Numbered from the stretch's first letter, positions 1 to 8,680 are shown. The stretch is 64,000 nucleotides of DNA from Streptomyces griseofuscus (GCF_014673495.1 NZ_CP051006.1:6909501-6973500), one strand, 5' to 3'. Translations and numbers: made by a program. Notes: a model not told the origin generated them from the letters alone.

Positions 1-668
1 CCGCCCTGCTCGGCAGCGTCAGACTGTCCGCGATCTCCGCGGTGCTCGGCGCCCTGTTCGGACTGCCGCTCGCCCAGGCCGTCGCCGGTTCCCGCTCCCG
101 CGCGCTGCGCGAGGCCGTGCTGACCGCCTCCGGTGTGCTCGCCAACTTCGGCGGCGTCCCGCTGGCCTTCGCCTTCGTGGCCACCCTCGGCAACGCGGGC
201 GTGCTCACCCTGCACCTCGGCCTGAAGGACAGCGGCTGGGACCTGTACAGCTTCTGGGGCCTGGTCCTCGTCTACCTGTACTTCCTCATCCCGCTGATGG
301 TCCTCACCATCACCCCCGCCCTCGACGGGCTGCGCGCCCAGTGGCGGGAGGCCGCGCTGAACAACGGCGCCACCGGCGTGCAGTACTGGCGGCACGTGGC
401 CCTGCCCGTGCTCGCGCCCTCCCTGCTCGGCGGATTCGTGCTGCTGTTCGGCAGCGCCTTCGCCGCCTACGCCACCGCCGCCGCGATGGTCGGCAGCGCG
501 GTCCCGCTGGTCACCCTCCAGATCGCCGACGCCCTGTCCGGCAACGTCCTGGTCGGGCAGGAGAACGTCGCCCTCGCCCTCAGCCTCGACATGGTCCTGG
601 TGGCCGGCCTGGTGATGGCCGTGTACCTGCCCCTGCAACGCCGGAGCGCCCGATGGCTCGACGCCTGA
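1..668 (+). CDS. ABC transporter inner-membrane permease, 5' end missing
   Basis: This is a membrane-spanning subunit of a binding-protein-dependent importer. The frame is already open at base 3, so the true start lies to the left of the window. At least four hydrophobic segments are visible. The cytoplasmic EAA loop is clear (REAALNNGATG, then LPVLAPSLLGG), and this is the surface that contacts the ATPase. The family resembles the PotB/PhnU-type permeases of spermidine, iron and phosphonate importers. Its stop overlaps the start of the next permease by 16 bases, so the two are probably translated together. The binding protein is presumably upstream of the window, and the substrate cannot be read from this subunit. 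Confidence 0.85.
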   Translation, partial: ALLGSVRLSAISAVLGALFGLPLAQAVAGSRSRALREAVLTASGVLANFGGVPLAFAFVATLGNAGVLTLHLGLKDSGWDLYSFWGLVLVYLYFLIPLMVLTITPALDGLRAQWREAALNNGATGVQYWRHVALPVLAPSLLGGFVLLFGSAFAAYATAAAMVGSAVPLVTLQIADALSGNVLVGQENVALALSLDMVLVAGLVMAVYLPLQRRSARWLDA

Positions 669-1471
669 CCCCCTGGCGGTGGGCCGTCCTCGGCCTCGCC
701 GCCCTGTACTTCCTGGTCCCGCTCGCCGCCTCCGTGGTCTTCACGGTGGACGACCCCGACGGCATCAGCTTCGACGCCTACACCAAGATCCTCTCCGCCG
801 GCGGCTTCGTCTCCAGCCTGCTGCTGTCGCTGGAGCTGGCCGTGACCACCATCGTGGTCGTGCTGCTGCTGATGGTGCCCGCCGTGGTCGCCCTGCGGCT
901 CGGCGCGCCCCGGCTGCGCCCGGTGGTCGAGGTGGTCTGCTCGCTGCCGCTGGTGGTGCCGCCGATCGCGTTCGTCGCGGGCATCGTCAGCGTGCTCAAG
1001 TGGGGCCCGGACCATTTGTCCAGGACCCCGCTGTTCCAGACCTTCGTGGCGATCCAGAACCCCAGCTTCCCCGTCGTCCTGGTCCTCGCCTACGTCGTGA
1101 TGGCGCTGCCCTTCGTGTACCGGGCGCTGGACGCCGGCCTGCGCGCCATCGACGTACGCACCCTGGTGGAGGCCGCCCGCAGCTGCGGCGCCTCCTGGCC
1201 GCAGGCGCTGGTGCGGGCCGTACTGCCCAATCTGCGCGGGGCGCTGCTGAACGCGGCCTTCCTCACGCTGGCGCTGGTCCTCGGCGAGTTCACCGTCGCC
1301 CAGCTGCTCGGCTACCAGCCCTTCGCCGTATGGATCTACAACGTCGGCAGCGACCAGGCCCAGATGTCCGTCGCCGTGTCCGTGCTCAGCCTGCTCGTCA
1401 CCTGGGCCCTGCTCCTCGCGCTCGCCGGTGCCGGCGGCGGACGCAACCGAACCGCTCCTTCCCGGGGATGA
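653..1471 (+). CDS. ABC transporter inner-membrane permease (second subunit)
   Basis: A 272-residue second permease of the same importer, PotC/PhnV-like in size. The start at 653 (MARRLTPWRW) lies inside the end of the first permease and puts the first membrane helix (VLGLAALYFLVPLAASVVF) near the N-terminus. About six membrane segments are visible. The EAA loop reads VEAARSCGASWPQAL followed by VLPNLRGALLNA. The ATPase gene starts ten bases downstream. Two different permeases plus one ATPase imply an asymmetric importer of the polyamine/iron/2-aminoethylphosphonate class. The downstream phosphatase fusion suggests an organophosphorus substrate, but this is inference. Confidence 0.88.
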   Translation: MARRLTPWRWAVLGLAALYFLVPLAASVVFTVDDPDGISFDAYTKILSAGGFVSSLLLSLELAVTTIVVVLLLMVPAVVALRLGAPRLRPVVEVVCSLPLVVPPIAFVAGIVSVLKWGPDHLSRTPLFQTFVAIQNPSFPVVLVLAYVVMALPFVYRALDAGLRAIDVRTLVEAARSCGASWPQALVRAVLPNLRGALLNAAFLTLALVLGEFTVAQLLGYQPFAVWIYNVGSDQAQMSVAVSVLSLLVTWALLLALAGAGGGRNRTAPSRG

Positions 1472-1480
1472 CAACACACC

Positions 1481-2557
1481 ATGACCGCCACCACACTTGA
1501 GAAGGCCGCCACCGAGCAGGCCGCGACCGTCGAATTCCGCGGTCTGCGCCGCGAGTTCGGTGCCACCGTCGCCCTCGACGGGCTCGACCTCACCGTCCGC
1601 CCGGGCGAGTTCCTGGCCCTGCTCGGCCCCTCCGGCTGCGGCAAGACCACCGCCCTGCGCATGCTCGCCGGGTTCGAACACCCCGACTCCGGCGCGGTAC
1701 TGGTGGACGGCCGGGACATCACCCAGGTGCCGGCCCACCGCCGCGACGCCGGGATGGTCTTCCAGTCGTACAGCCTCTTCCCGCATCTGAACGCCGTCGA
1801 CAACGTGGCCTTCGGGCTGCGCATGCGGGGCGTACGCGCGGTCGAACGACGTTCCAGGGCAGCCGAGTTGCTGGAACTGGTCGGCCTCGGCGACAAGGGG
1901 GAGCGGTTCCCGCACCAGCTCTCCGGCGGCCAGCAGCAGCGCATCGCGCTCGCCCGCGCCCTCGCCCTGCGCCCCCGCGTCCTGCTGCTCGACGAGCCGC
2001 TGTCCGCGCTGGACGCCAAGGTGCGGCTGAGCCTGCGCGAGGAGATCCGCCGGCTCCAGCAGGAACTCGGCATCACCACCCTGTTCGTCACCCACGACCA
2101 GGAGGAGGCCCTGTCGATCGCCGACCGGGTCGCCGTGATGCGTGCCGGACGGCTCGAACAGTGCGCCGAACCCGCCGAGTTGTACGGCCGCCCCGCCACC
2201 GCCTTCGTCGCCGAGTTCGTCGGCACCATGAGCCGGATCCCCGGCGAGCTGAAGGACGGCACCGTCGAGGTGCTCGGACAGCGGCTGCCCGCCGACGGCG
2301 AGGCGGCGGACGGCGCGGTGGACGTCCTGGTACGGCCCGAGAACCTGCGGGTGCGGGCCGACGAGCAGGGCGGCGCCCGGGTCGTCGCCACCGCCTTCCT
2401 CGGCGCGGTCGTCCGGCTGACCGTACGGCTCGCCGACGGCACCGAGGCCAAGGCCGACCTGCCCGCGCACGAGGCCGCGGGGCTGGGCGCCGGAGCCGCC
2501 GCCACCGCATCGCTGCCGGAGCGCGCCGTGCTCGTGGCCGCCCGCACCGAGAACTGA
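1481..2557 (+). CDS. ABC transporter ATP-binding protein
   Basis: This 358-residue ATPase energises the importer from the cytoplasmic face. All motifs are intact: Walker A GPSGCGKT at about residues 49-56, the Q-loop around FQSY at 94-97, the signature LSGGQQQR at 147-154, Walker B VLLLDEP at 167-173, and the H-loop histidine at about 205. The last ~110 residues form a TOBE-like regulatory or substrate-tuning domain, as in PotA, FbpC and PhnT. It follows the second permease by nine bases and precedes the HAD-EEP gene by fourteen, so all four form one transcription unit. The PotA/PhnT-like subclass is clear, but the substrate is not. Confidence 0.93.
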   Translation: MTATTLEKAATEQAATVEFRGLRREFGATVALDGLDLTVRPGEFLALLGPSGCGKTTALRMLAGFEHPDSGAVLVDGRDITQVPAHRRDAGMVFQSYSLFPHLNAVDNVAFGLRMRGVRAVERRSRAAELLELVGLGDKGERFPHQLSGGQQQRIALARALALRPRVLLLDEPLSALDAKVRLSLREEIRRLQQELGITTLFVTHDQEEALSIADRVAVMRAGRLEQCAEPAELYGRPATAFVAEFVGTMSRIPGELKDGTVEVLGQRLPADGEAADGAVDVLVRPENLRVRADEQGGARVVATAFLGAVVRLTVRLADGTEAKADLPAHEAAGLGAGAAATASLPERAVLVAARTEN

Positions 2558-2571
2558 GGACAGACACCCAC

Positions 2572-4041
2572 GTGACCACCCCCCACAACCCCCGACTCCC
2601 GCTCCAGGCAGTCCTGTTCGACATGGACGGCACGCTCGTGGACACCGAGCACCTGTGGTGGGAGGCGGTCGAGGCCGTCGCCGGCCGGCCGCTGACCGAG
2701 GCCGACCAGCCGGACGTGCTCGGCCGCCCGGTGGAACACACCGCCCACTGGCTCGCCGACACCACCGGGCGGTCCGCCCACGACCTCGCCGCCGGACTCC
2801 ACCGCGAGTTCGCCGACCGGGTCCGCGCCGGGATCGTGCCCCGCCCCGGCGCCCTCGCCCTGCTGGACGCGCTCGCCGCCCGGGGCGTCCCGACGGCACT
2901 GGTCACCGCGTCCCCGCGCGCGGTCGCCGACGTCGTCATCGAGGCCCTCGGCGCCCACCGGTTCGCCCACTCCGTCACGGCCGACGACACCCCCCGCACC
3001 AAGCCCGAACCCGACCCCTACCTCGCCGCCTGCCGCGCCCTCGGCGTCGAGCCGGCCGCCTGCGTGGCCGTCGAGGACACCGTGACCGGCGTGGCCTCGG
3101 CCGAGGCAGCCGGGTGCGCGGTGCTCGCCGTGCCCTCGCTCGCCCCGATCGGCACCGCGCCCGGCCGCACCGTGCGTGACAGCCTGGCGGGAGTCACCGT
3201 CGAGGAGCTGAGTGGCATGGCCGGGCCCGCACTGACCGTCCTGAGCTGGAACCTCTGGCTCGGCGGCGCGAAGGTCGACGACCACCGGGCCAAGCAGATC
3301 AAGGTGATCCTGGACAGCGGCGCCGATGTCGTCGGGCTCCAGGAGACCGCGGGCACCGCCGCCCAGGAGCTGGCCGAGGCCCTCGGCTGGCACCATCACC
3401 GGGCGGGCGAGAACCTCGGCGTCATCAGCCGCCACCCGATCACCGCCCGCTTCGGCGACCCGGACGTCGGCTTCTACGGCGCCACCGGCGTCCGCGTCCA
3501 GGCCGCCCCCGGCCGCGCCGTCGACGTATGGACCGCGCATCTGCACTACACGCCGTACGGGCCCTACGAGTCGGCCTTCGACGGATTGCCGGCGGCCGAG
3601 CTGATCGCCCATGAGGAGGTCCGGCTCGCCCAGATGCGCGAGGCGCTGGAACGGATCGAGAAGGCGTCCGAGGAGGGCGTCCCCGTGATCCTCACCGGCG
3701 ACTTCAACTGTCCCTCGCACCTGGACCGGCCCGAGGTGGCCTGGCCCGTGACGAAGGCCGCCGAGGACGCGGGGCTCACCGACTCCTACCGCCAGGCCCA
3801 CCCCGTCCCCGCCGCGGCCCCCGGGCACACCTGGTCGCCGATCCACCCGGTGCACGAGGACGGCAGCGGCCGGCCCGAGCCGCAGGACCGGATCGACTAC
3901 GTCCTGCACCGGGGCCTGACCGTCCGAGGCGCGCGCACCGTGGTCACCGGGGACCCTCGCCCCTGGCCGGACGTGGCCGAAAACGAATGGCCCTCCGACC
4001 ATGCCGCGGTCCTCGCCTCCTTTGCGTTTCCTGTGAGCTGA
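2572..4041 (+). CDS. HAD-family phosphatase fused to an endonuclease/exonuclease/phosphatase domain
   Basis: A 489-residue protein of two enzymes. Residues ~11-212 are a HAD hydrolase of the beta-phosphoglucomutase/phosphatase type: nucleophile motif DMDGT (D17, D19), lysine in TKPEP (K144) and VEDT acid motif (167-170). Residues ~219-489 are an EEP (DNase I/sphingomyelinase-like) phosphodiesterase or phosphatase: SWNLWL, GLQET (catalytic glutamate), GDFNCPS and the C-terminal SDHAAV with catalytic Asp-His. The GTG start at 2572 places the first strand correctly. A second in-frame ATG at 3217 follows a GAGGAG ribosome-binding sequence, so the EEP half may also be made alone. Coupling to the importer suggests that imported phosphodiesters or phosphomonoesters are hydrolysed inside the cell (inference). 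Confidence 0.85.
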   Translation: MTTPHNPRLPLQAVLFDMDGTLVDTEHLWWEAVEAVAGRPLTEADQPDVLGRPVEHTAHWLADTTGRSAHDLAAGLHREFADRVRAGIVPRPGALALLDALAARGVPTALVTASPRAVADVVIEALGAHRFAHSVTADDTPRTKPEPDPYLAACRALGVEPAACVAVEDTVTGVASAEAAGCAVLAVPSLAPIGTAPGRTVRDSLAGVTVEELSGMAGPALTVLSWNLWLGGAKVDDHRAKQIKVILDSGADVVGLQETAGTAAQELAEALGWHHHRAGENLGVISRHPITARFGDPDVGFYGATGVRVQAAPGRAVDVWTAHLHYTPYGPYESAFDGLPAAELIAHEEVRLAQMREALERIEKASEEGVPVILTGDFNCPSHLDRPEVAWPVTKAAEDAGLTDSYRQAHPVPAAAPGHTWSPIHPVHEDGSGRPEPQDRIDYVLHRGLTVRGARTVVTGDPRPWPDVAENEWPSDHAAVLASFAFPVS

Positions 4042-4056
4042 CCTGGGGTTATCGGA

Positions 4057-4082
4057 GGTCACCGTTGCTATTCGAGGTGACC
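4057..4082. promoter_or_regulatory. inverted repeat upstream of conservon
   Basis: GGTCACC at 4057-4063 and its exact complement GGTGACC at 4076-4082 are separated by 12 bases. The flanks also give a direct-repeat reading (GAGGTcACCGT / GAGGTgACCGT). The site ends 53 bases before the cvnA start and 16 bases after the stop of the previous gene, so it is placed to act as an operator or promoter element of the conservon. No regulator is assigned. Confidence 0.35.
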
Positions 4083-4135
4083 GTCCCGTAAGTTGTGCGA
4101 GCTCTCTACTGACTGGTAACACCGGTAGGTCTTTC

Positions 4136-6934
4136 ATGCGCTGGCCCCTCGGCCGTCCCACCACCGTCCGCACCCGGATCGTGGCGCTCGCGCTCGCACC
4201 GGCCGTCGCCCTGATGGCCCTGTGGGGCTTCGCCATGATGTCCGTCACCGCGGAGCTGCGCGCGCTGATCCGGGTCCAGGGGGTGTACGACGACTTCGGC
4301 ACCCCCGTGGACACCGCGGTCGGGCAGATCCAGATCGAGCGCCGGATGTCCGCCGCCTATCTGGGCGCCGGCGGCCGGGACGCCGCGGGGGCGGGCCGGC
4401 TGCTCGGTCAGCAGCGCCGTACCGACCAGGTGGTCGACGCCATGCGGCAGGCGATCCGCGGCGGCGACCGGAGCCGGCTCACGGCGCGCCAGCGGCAGTC
4501 GCTGGACGCGATGCTCACGGCCACCGACCGGCTGGACGGGCTGCGGCAGCGGGTGCTCACCCGGAAGATCGGCTGGGACCAGGCGGTCGAGCAGTACAGC
4601 GCGTTGATCGAGCCCACCTTCGATGTGCAGTCCACGCTGACCGCGCTCCAGGCCGGGCAGCTCGCCAGGGAGACCGGGACCGTCTTCGAGCTGGTCCGGG
4701 TGCGCGAGTTCGTCTCCCGCGAGGACGCGCTGGTCGCCGGTGCGCGGGCGGCGGGTACGGCGCTGACCCCGGGCCAGTACGACGCGCTCACCCAGACCAT
4801 CGAGGACCGGCGCGTCTTCCAGCAGACCTATGTGCCCGATCTGCCCGCCGACTCCCGGGCGCTTTTCGAGAAGTTCCAGGACGGCGCGCTGTACCGCTCG
4901 CTGAACCAGGGCGAGGACGCGCTGCTGCGGGCCGGGGCCGGCGGGGCGTCCCAGGCGGTCGCGGCGGACAGCTGGCGCTCGACCGTCGACCGGACCGTCA
5001 AGCAGTACCGCGATCTGTGCACCGAGGCCGGTGACAACTCGGCCGCGCGCGGGCGGGCGTTCGCCTACCGGGAGCTGACCAAGGCGGCGATCGCCGGCGT
5101 CGCCGGGCTGATCGTCGCCGGGCTGTCGCTGTGGTTCGCGGTGCGCGGCGCGCGGCGTATCTCGCGTCGCCTCGAAGCCCTGCGGGACGCCGCCGATGTG
5201 CTCGCCGAGCGGCAACTCCCTGATGTGATGCGCCGGTTGGGCGCCGGTGAGGAGGTGGACGCGGTGGCCGAGGCGCCGCCGCTCGCCGCCGCCGGGGACC
5301 GCGACGACGAGATCGGGCAGGTCGGCCGGTCCTTCAACACGGCGCGGCTGGCCGCGGTCGAGGCCGCGGTGAAGCAGGCGACGCTGCGCCGGGGCCTGTT
5401 CGCGGTGCTGCTCAACATCGCGCGCCGCAACCAGGCGCTGGTGCACCGGCAGTTGAAGCTGGTGGACACGCTGGAGCGGCGCACCGAGGACCCCGATGTG
5501 CTGCGTGAGCTGTTCCGCATCGACCATCTCACCACCCGTATGCGGCGGCACGCGGAGAGCCTGATCATCCTCTCCGGCTCGGCGCCCGGCCGCCGTTGGC
5601 GCCGGCCCGTGCCCATCGCACAGGTCGTCTCCTCGGCGGTCGGCGAGATCGAGGACTACGCGCGGGTGGTGGTGCCGCCGATGCCGGACACCGGGATCGC
5701 GGCGGACGCGGTCGCCGACGTGGTCCATCTCTTCGCCGAACTCCTGGAGAACGCCACGGTGTTCTCGCCGCCGCACACCCAGGTGACGCTGCGCACCGGC
5801 CGGGTCGGCGGCGGCTTCGTGCTGGAGATCGACGACCGCGGGCTGGGCCTCGACGCCGAGGCGCACGCACACGCCGAGCGCACCCTCACCGACCCCGACG
5901 CCTTCGACCCCACCCGCCACGACCGCCTCGGCCTCTACGTCGTCGGCCGCCTCGCCGCCCGCCACGGCATCGACGTCAGCCTCCGGGACTCCCCGTACGG
6001 GGGCACGACCGCGGTGGTCCTCCTCCCGGAATCGATCCTGGCGGAGCCCGGCGGGACGGACACCCCGCAGGACACCGAGCCGCCGGAGGCACGACCCGAG
6101 CACGGGGGAGCGCGCGTGCCGCTGCCGCCTGAGCAACACGGCGAGGTACGACCGCTGCCATCACGACGCAGGAACGATCCTGCGGGGTCCGAGCCGCCGG
6201 GTGCGTCCGGGATCGGCGCCGGGTGGCCGACGCCGCCTGGGCGGACGGGTGCGCGTGAGTCCGGGGCCGGGGCCGCTTTCGGGTCCGGCGACGCGTCGCA
6301 CGCGCATGCCCAGCCCGGCCCCTTGCCCGCGAGGCGTCCCGGCGCCTTCGAGCCCGCCGCCCCCTGGGAGTCCGCGCCCGCCCCCCGACCCGGCACCACC
6401 GAAGGCACCCCCCTACCCTCGCCCCTCCCCAGCAGGCGCCCCGATACCGGCGAGGGCGGCACACCGGCCGGGCTTCCGCGTACCGGCGCACCCGGGAACA
6501 CTCCACTCCCGCCCCTCCCCACCAGGCGCCCTGATACCGGCGAGGGCGGCACACCGGCCGGGCTTCCGCGCACCGGCACCTCCGCGAGCACCCCACCCCC
6601 GGCCCTCCCCAGCAGGCGCCCCACCAGGCGCCCCAGCACCTCCGAGCCCGGCGCCCCGGAGACCGGCGCCCCGGACGCGTCCACGGTCGTACCCGCTCTC
6701 CCCACCCGTGTCCGCCAGGCCTCTCTCGCGCGGCAGTTGCGGGATGAGCCGCAGGAGCAGGCGGAGGGTGGGCGGCGGGAGGTCGATGCCGAGGAGATGA
6801 GGGCGATCTTCGGGGCGTTCCAGCGTGGGCTCGATCAGGGGCGCAAGGGGATGCCCGCGCGGCCCGGGGCCACCGAGGGCGACACCGTGAACACCCACGT
6901 CGACGAAGGGACGGACACCGACGATGCACGGTGA
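4136..6934 (+). CDS. cvnA: conservon sensor-kinase-like protein CvnA (NIT domain)
   Basis: A 932-residue membrane protein, the sensor component of a conservon. A membrane helix at ~15-35 and a second at ~313-333 flank an extracytoplasmic nitrate/nitrite-sensing (NIT) domain. A HAMP-like linker, a helical region and a HATPase domain follow, with N-box LLENATVFSPP and G1 box IDDRGLG. The classical phospho-accepting H-box is not obvious, as is usual for CvnA proteins. Residues ~640-860 are a proline/arginine-rich tail containing a 30-residue tandem repeat. The start at 4136 places the first hydrophobic helix correctly. It overlaps cvnB by 11 bases. In the family, CvnA-D form a membrane-associated complex resembling a eukaryotic G-protein system. 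Confidence 0.9.
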   Translation: MRWPLGRPTTVRTRIVALALAPAVALMALWGFAMMSVTAELRALIRVQGVYDDFGTPVDTAVGQIQIERRMSAAYLGAGGRDAAGAGRLLGQQRRTDQVVDAMRQAIRGGDRSRLTARQRQSLDAMLTATDRLDGLRQRVLTRKIGWDQAVEQYSALIEPTFDVQSTLTALQAGQLARETGTVFELVRVREFVSREDALVAGARAAGTALTPGQYDALTQTIEDRRVFQQTYVPDLPADSRALFEKFQDGALYRSLNQGEDALLRAGAGGASQAVAADSWRSTVDRTVKQYRDLCTEAGDNSAARGRAFAYRELTKAAIAGVAGLIVAGLSLWFAVRGARRISRRLEALRDAADVLAERQLPDVMRRLGAGEEVDAVAEAPPLAAAGDRDDEIGQVGRSFNTARLAAVEAAVKQATLRRGLFAVLLNIARRNQALVHRQLKLVDTLERRTEDPDVLRELFRIDHLTTRMRRHAESLIILSGSAPGRRWRRPVPIAQVVSSAVGEIEDYARVVVPPMPDTGIAADAVADVVHLFAELLENATVFSPPHTQVTLRTGRVGGGFVLEIDDRGLGLDAEAHAHAERTLTDPDAFDPTRHDRLGLYVVGRLAARHGIDVSLRDSPYGGTTAVVLLPESILAEPGGTDTPQDTEPPEARPEHGGARVPLPPEQHGEVRPLPSRRRNDPAGSEPPGASGIGAGWPTPPGRTGARESGAGAAFGSGDASHAHAQPGPLPARRPGAFEPAAPWESAPAPRPGTTEGTPLPSPLPSRRPDTGEGGTPAGLPRTGAPGNTPLPPLPTRRPDTGEGGTPAGLPRTGTSASTPPPALPSRRPTRRPSTSEPGAPETGAPDASTVVPALPTRVRQASLARQLRDEPQEQAEGGRREVDAEEMRAIFGAFQRGLDQGRKGMPARPGATEGDTVNTHVDEGTDTDDAR
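6421..6620 (+). repeat. 90-bp in-frame tandem repeat in the cvnA tail
   Basis: Units begin with AGCAGGCGCC or ACCAGGCGCC at 6431, 6521 and 6611, exactly 90 bases apart. They encode a 30-residue unit containing RRPDTGEGGTPAGLPRTG, followed by a more variable proline-rich part. Two units are near complete and the third is only a start. The period is a multiple of three, so copy-number change keeps the frame. The tail is probably disordered and variable in length. Confidence 0.85.
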
Positions 6935-7361
6935 CGACCAGACCCGCAACCAGCCCGCCGCACCCGCCGGACCACCCGGCACGGACCTCGGCTGGCTGCT
7001 GGACGACCTCGTGGCGCGCACCGACCACGTCCGCCAGGCCGTGCTGCTGACCGCCGACGGCCTCGCGCTGAGCAGTTCCGAGGGCATGCCCCAGCAGGAC
7101 ATCGAGCACCTGGCCGCCGTCTGCTCCGGCTTCCACGGCCTCGCCCGTTCCGCCGGGGAGCGATTCGCCGCCGGAGCGGTGCGCCAGACCATGGTGATGC
7201 TCGACGAGGCCTACCTGTTCATCACACCGGCAGGCCACGGCAGCCGACTCGCCGTGCTCAGCGAGGCCAACACCGACGTCGGCCAGCTCGCCCACGAGAT
7301 GGCCCTGTTGGTCCGCCGTCTCGGCAGTCATCTGGACGCGGCAGCCCGTGCCACCCCATGA
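6924..7361 (+). CDS. cvnB: roadblock/LC7-domain protein CvnB
   Basis: A 145-residue cytoplasmic protein that is almost entirely one roadblock/LC7 domain (GWLLDDLVARTDHVRQAVLL, then DGLALSSSEG, and a central IEHLAAVCSGFHGLA helix). In conservons CvnB is thought to act as a GTPase-activating or regulatory partner of the CvnD small GTPase and to dimerise with related proteins. The ATG at 6924 lies inside the end of cvnA, and the stop is followed after seven bases by the likely start of cvnC, so the genes are translationally coupled. The cvnD partner is absent here. Confidence 0.9.
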   Translation: MHGDDQTRNQPAAPAGPPGTDLGWLLDDLVARTDHVRQAVLLTADGLALSSSEGMPQQDIEHLAAVCSGFHGLARSAGERFAAGAVRQTMVMLDEAYLFITPAGHGSRLAVLSEANTDVGQLAHEMALLVRRLGSHLDAAARATP

Positions 7362-7368
7362 TCCCGCC

Positions 7369-7752
7369 GTGAGCGACGAGCACTGGTACGAGGACGAGAC
7401 CGGGTCGATGGTGCGGCCCTACACCGTGACCCGGGGCCGTACCCGGCCCTCGGACCGGCATTCCATCGACCTGATGTCCCGGGTCACCGCCCTGGAGACG
7501 GCCGACGCCGCCCAGGCCGGTGTCGACCACGCGAGCGCCGCCCTGCTGGAACTGGTACGACGCGGCCCGCGCCCGGTCGCCGAACTGGCCGCCGACGCCG
7601 ATCTGCCCCTGACCGTGGTGCGGGTGCTGCTCGGCGATCTGGCCGAGGCCGGCCTCGTCCGCATCGCCGCGCCCCGCCGCGACCCGGCGGGCGGCCCCAC
7701 CGCCGACCCCGGGCTGCTGCGGGAGATCGTCGACCGACTGCGCGAAATCTAG
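7369..7752 (+). CDS. cvnC: DUF742 protein CvnC
   Basis: A 127-residue DUF742 protein. It begins with the typical acidic segment and then VRPYTVTRGRT, the family hallmark, followed by a winged-helix-like region (VRRGPRPVAELAADADLPLTVVRVLLGDLAEAG). GTG 7369 was preferred over GTG 7348 because it starts directly at SDEHWYEDE, as family members do, and avoids overlapping cvnB. CvnC is the third conservon component, of unknown biochemical role. The next gene should be the GTPase cvnD, but a lipoprotein gene follows after about 100 bases. Confidence 0.87.
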   Translation: MSDEHWYEDETGSMVRPYTVTRGRTRPSDRHSIDLMSRVTALETADAAQAGVDHASAALLELVRRGPRPVAELAADADLPLTVVRVLLGDLAEAGLVRIAAPRRDPAGGPTADPGLLREIVDRLREI

Positions 7753-7854
7753 TGTTTGTAACAGCCACGTAGGGGACCGGTGTCGACCGGAACCCCTGAT
7801 CCACCCCGGTTGTCTCAGGGAACAGCACGTCAGCCGTACCTCTTAAGGGGAATC

Positions 7855-8520
7855 ATGCGCGTCCAGAAGATCTCGCTGCTCGCCGTCGCCGTCGCCGCGG
7901 GCCTGTCGCTCACCGCCTGCGGAAGCAGCGACAACAACTCCGGCGGTGGCGACTCCTCCTCGCCGAGCGGCGCCGCCTCGGACACCTCGGGCACCCAGGG
8001 CTCCGGCGGCTCGACGGGCTCCACCGGTTCCACCGGGTCCACGGGATCCGGCGCCACCGGCTCCACCGGCCAGAACGGCGGCCAGTCGAGCGGCGCCCAC
8101 GGCCCCACCGGCTCCGGCCGCGCCTCCGGTGCCGGCTGCACCACCGCCCACCTCTCCTTCAGCACCTCCGGCGGCATGGGCGAGGGCGAGCTGATCGTCA
8201 ACATGAAGAACACCGGCTCGGCCAACTGCACCCTGCACGGCTTCCCGGGCGTCGACCTGAAGAGCAAGGACGGCACGGTCAGCGCCTCCCGCAGCAAGCT
8301 CACCGCCCCCACCGTCACCCTCCAGCCGGGCGCCGAGACCCGCTTCACCCTGCACTACCCGCCGAACAACTCCGGCGGCTCCGGCGAGACCTTCACCCAG
8401 CTCGTCGTCACCCCGCCGAACGAGACCCACTCCACGACCCTGAACGCCGGCATCAACGTCCCCGTCACCGACGGCAGCGGCCCCGGCATCACCGTCGACC
8501 CGGTCGGCACCGGCAAGTAA
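7855..8520 (+). CDS. DUF4232-domain lipoprotein
   Basis: A 221-residue exported lipoprotein. The signal peptide ends in lipobox LTAC with lipidated Cys22. A Ser/Gly/Thr-rich linker (residues ~25-90, with repeated STGSTGS) leads to a C-terminal DUF4232 domain of ~120 residues that begins after a cysteine (GAGCTTAHL) and contains a second cysteine (NCTLHGFPG), probably a disulfide pair. The ATG at 7855 starts the signal peptide directly after an AAGGGG ribosome-binding sequence. Function is unknown; such proteins are common in Streptomyces. It occupies the position where cvnD would be expected. Confidence 0.88.
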   Translation: MRVQKISLLAVAVAAGLSLTACGSSDNNSGGGDSSSPSGAASDTSGTQGSGGSTGSTGSTGSTGSGATGSTGQNGGQSSGAHGPTGSGRASGAGCTTAHLSFSTSGGMGEGELIVNMKNTGSANCTLHGFPGVDLKSKDGTVSASRSKLTAPTVTLQPGAETRFTLHYPPNNSGGSGETFTQLVVTPPNETHSTTLNAGINVPVTDGSGPGITVDPVGTGK

Positions 8521-8539
8521 CACGGGCCCCGAAGCGCAC

Positions 8540-8562
8540 GGGGGCGCCCGCACAGCGCCCCC
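8540..8562 (+). terminator. hairpin terminator after the lipoprotein gene
   Basis: GGGGGCGC (8540-8547) and GCGCCCCC (8555-8562) form a perfect 8-bp stem with a 7-base loop, 19 bases after the lipoprotein stop. There is no T-tract, as is usual in Streptomyces. Confidence 0.6.
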
Positions 8563-8680
8563 AGGTGGCACCCGGGCGCGGGCGCGCAACGAATCGCCGC
8601 CCCGCCTCCCTCGCACGCAACGAACCGCGCACCGGCGCGCAACGGCTGCTCCTTGTCCGGCCGAGCGCGCCGACCGTACC

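Noticed and set aside
467..4314. Very long open frames on the minus strand opposite the ABC and HAD-EEP genes (up to 992 codons)
   Set aside because: They are antisense to genes with complete catalytic motifs and arise from high GC; their sequence is low-complexity and has no conserved domain.
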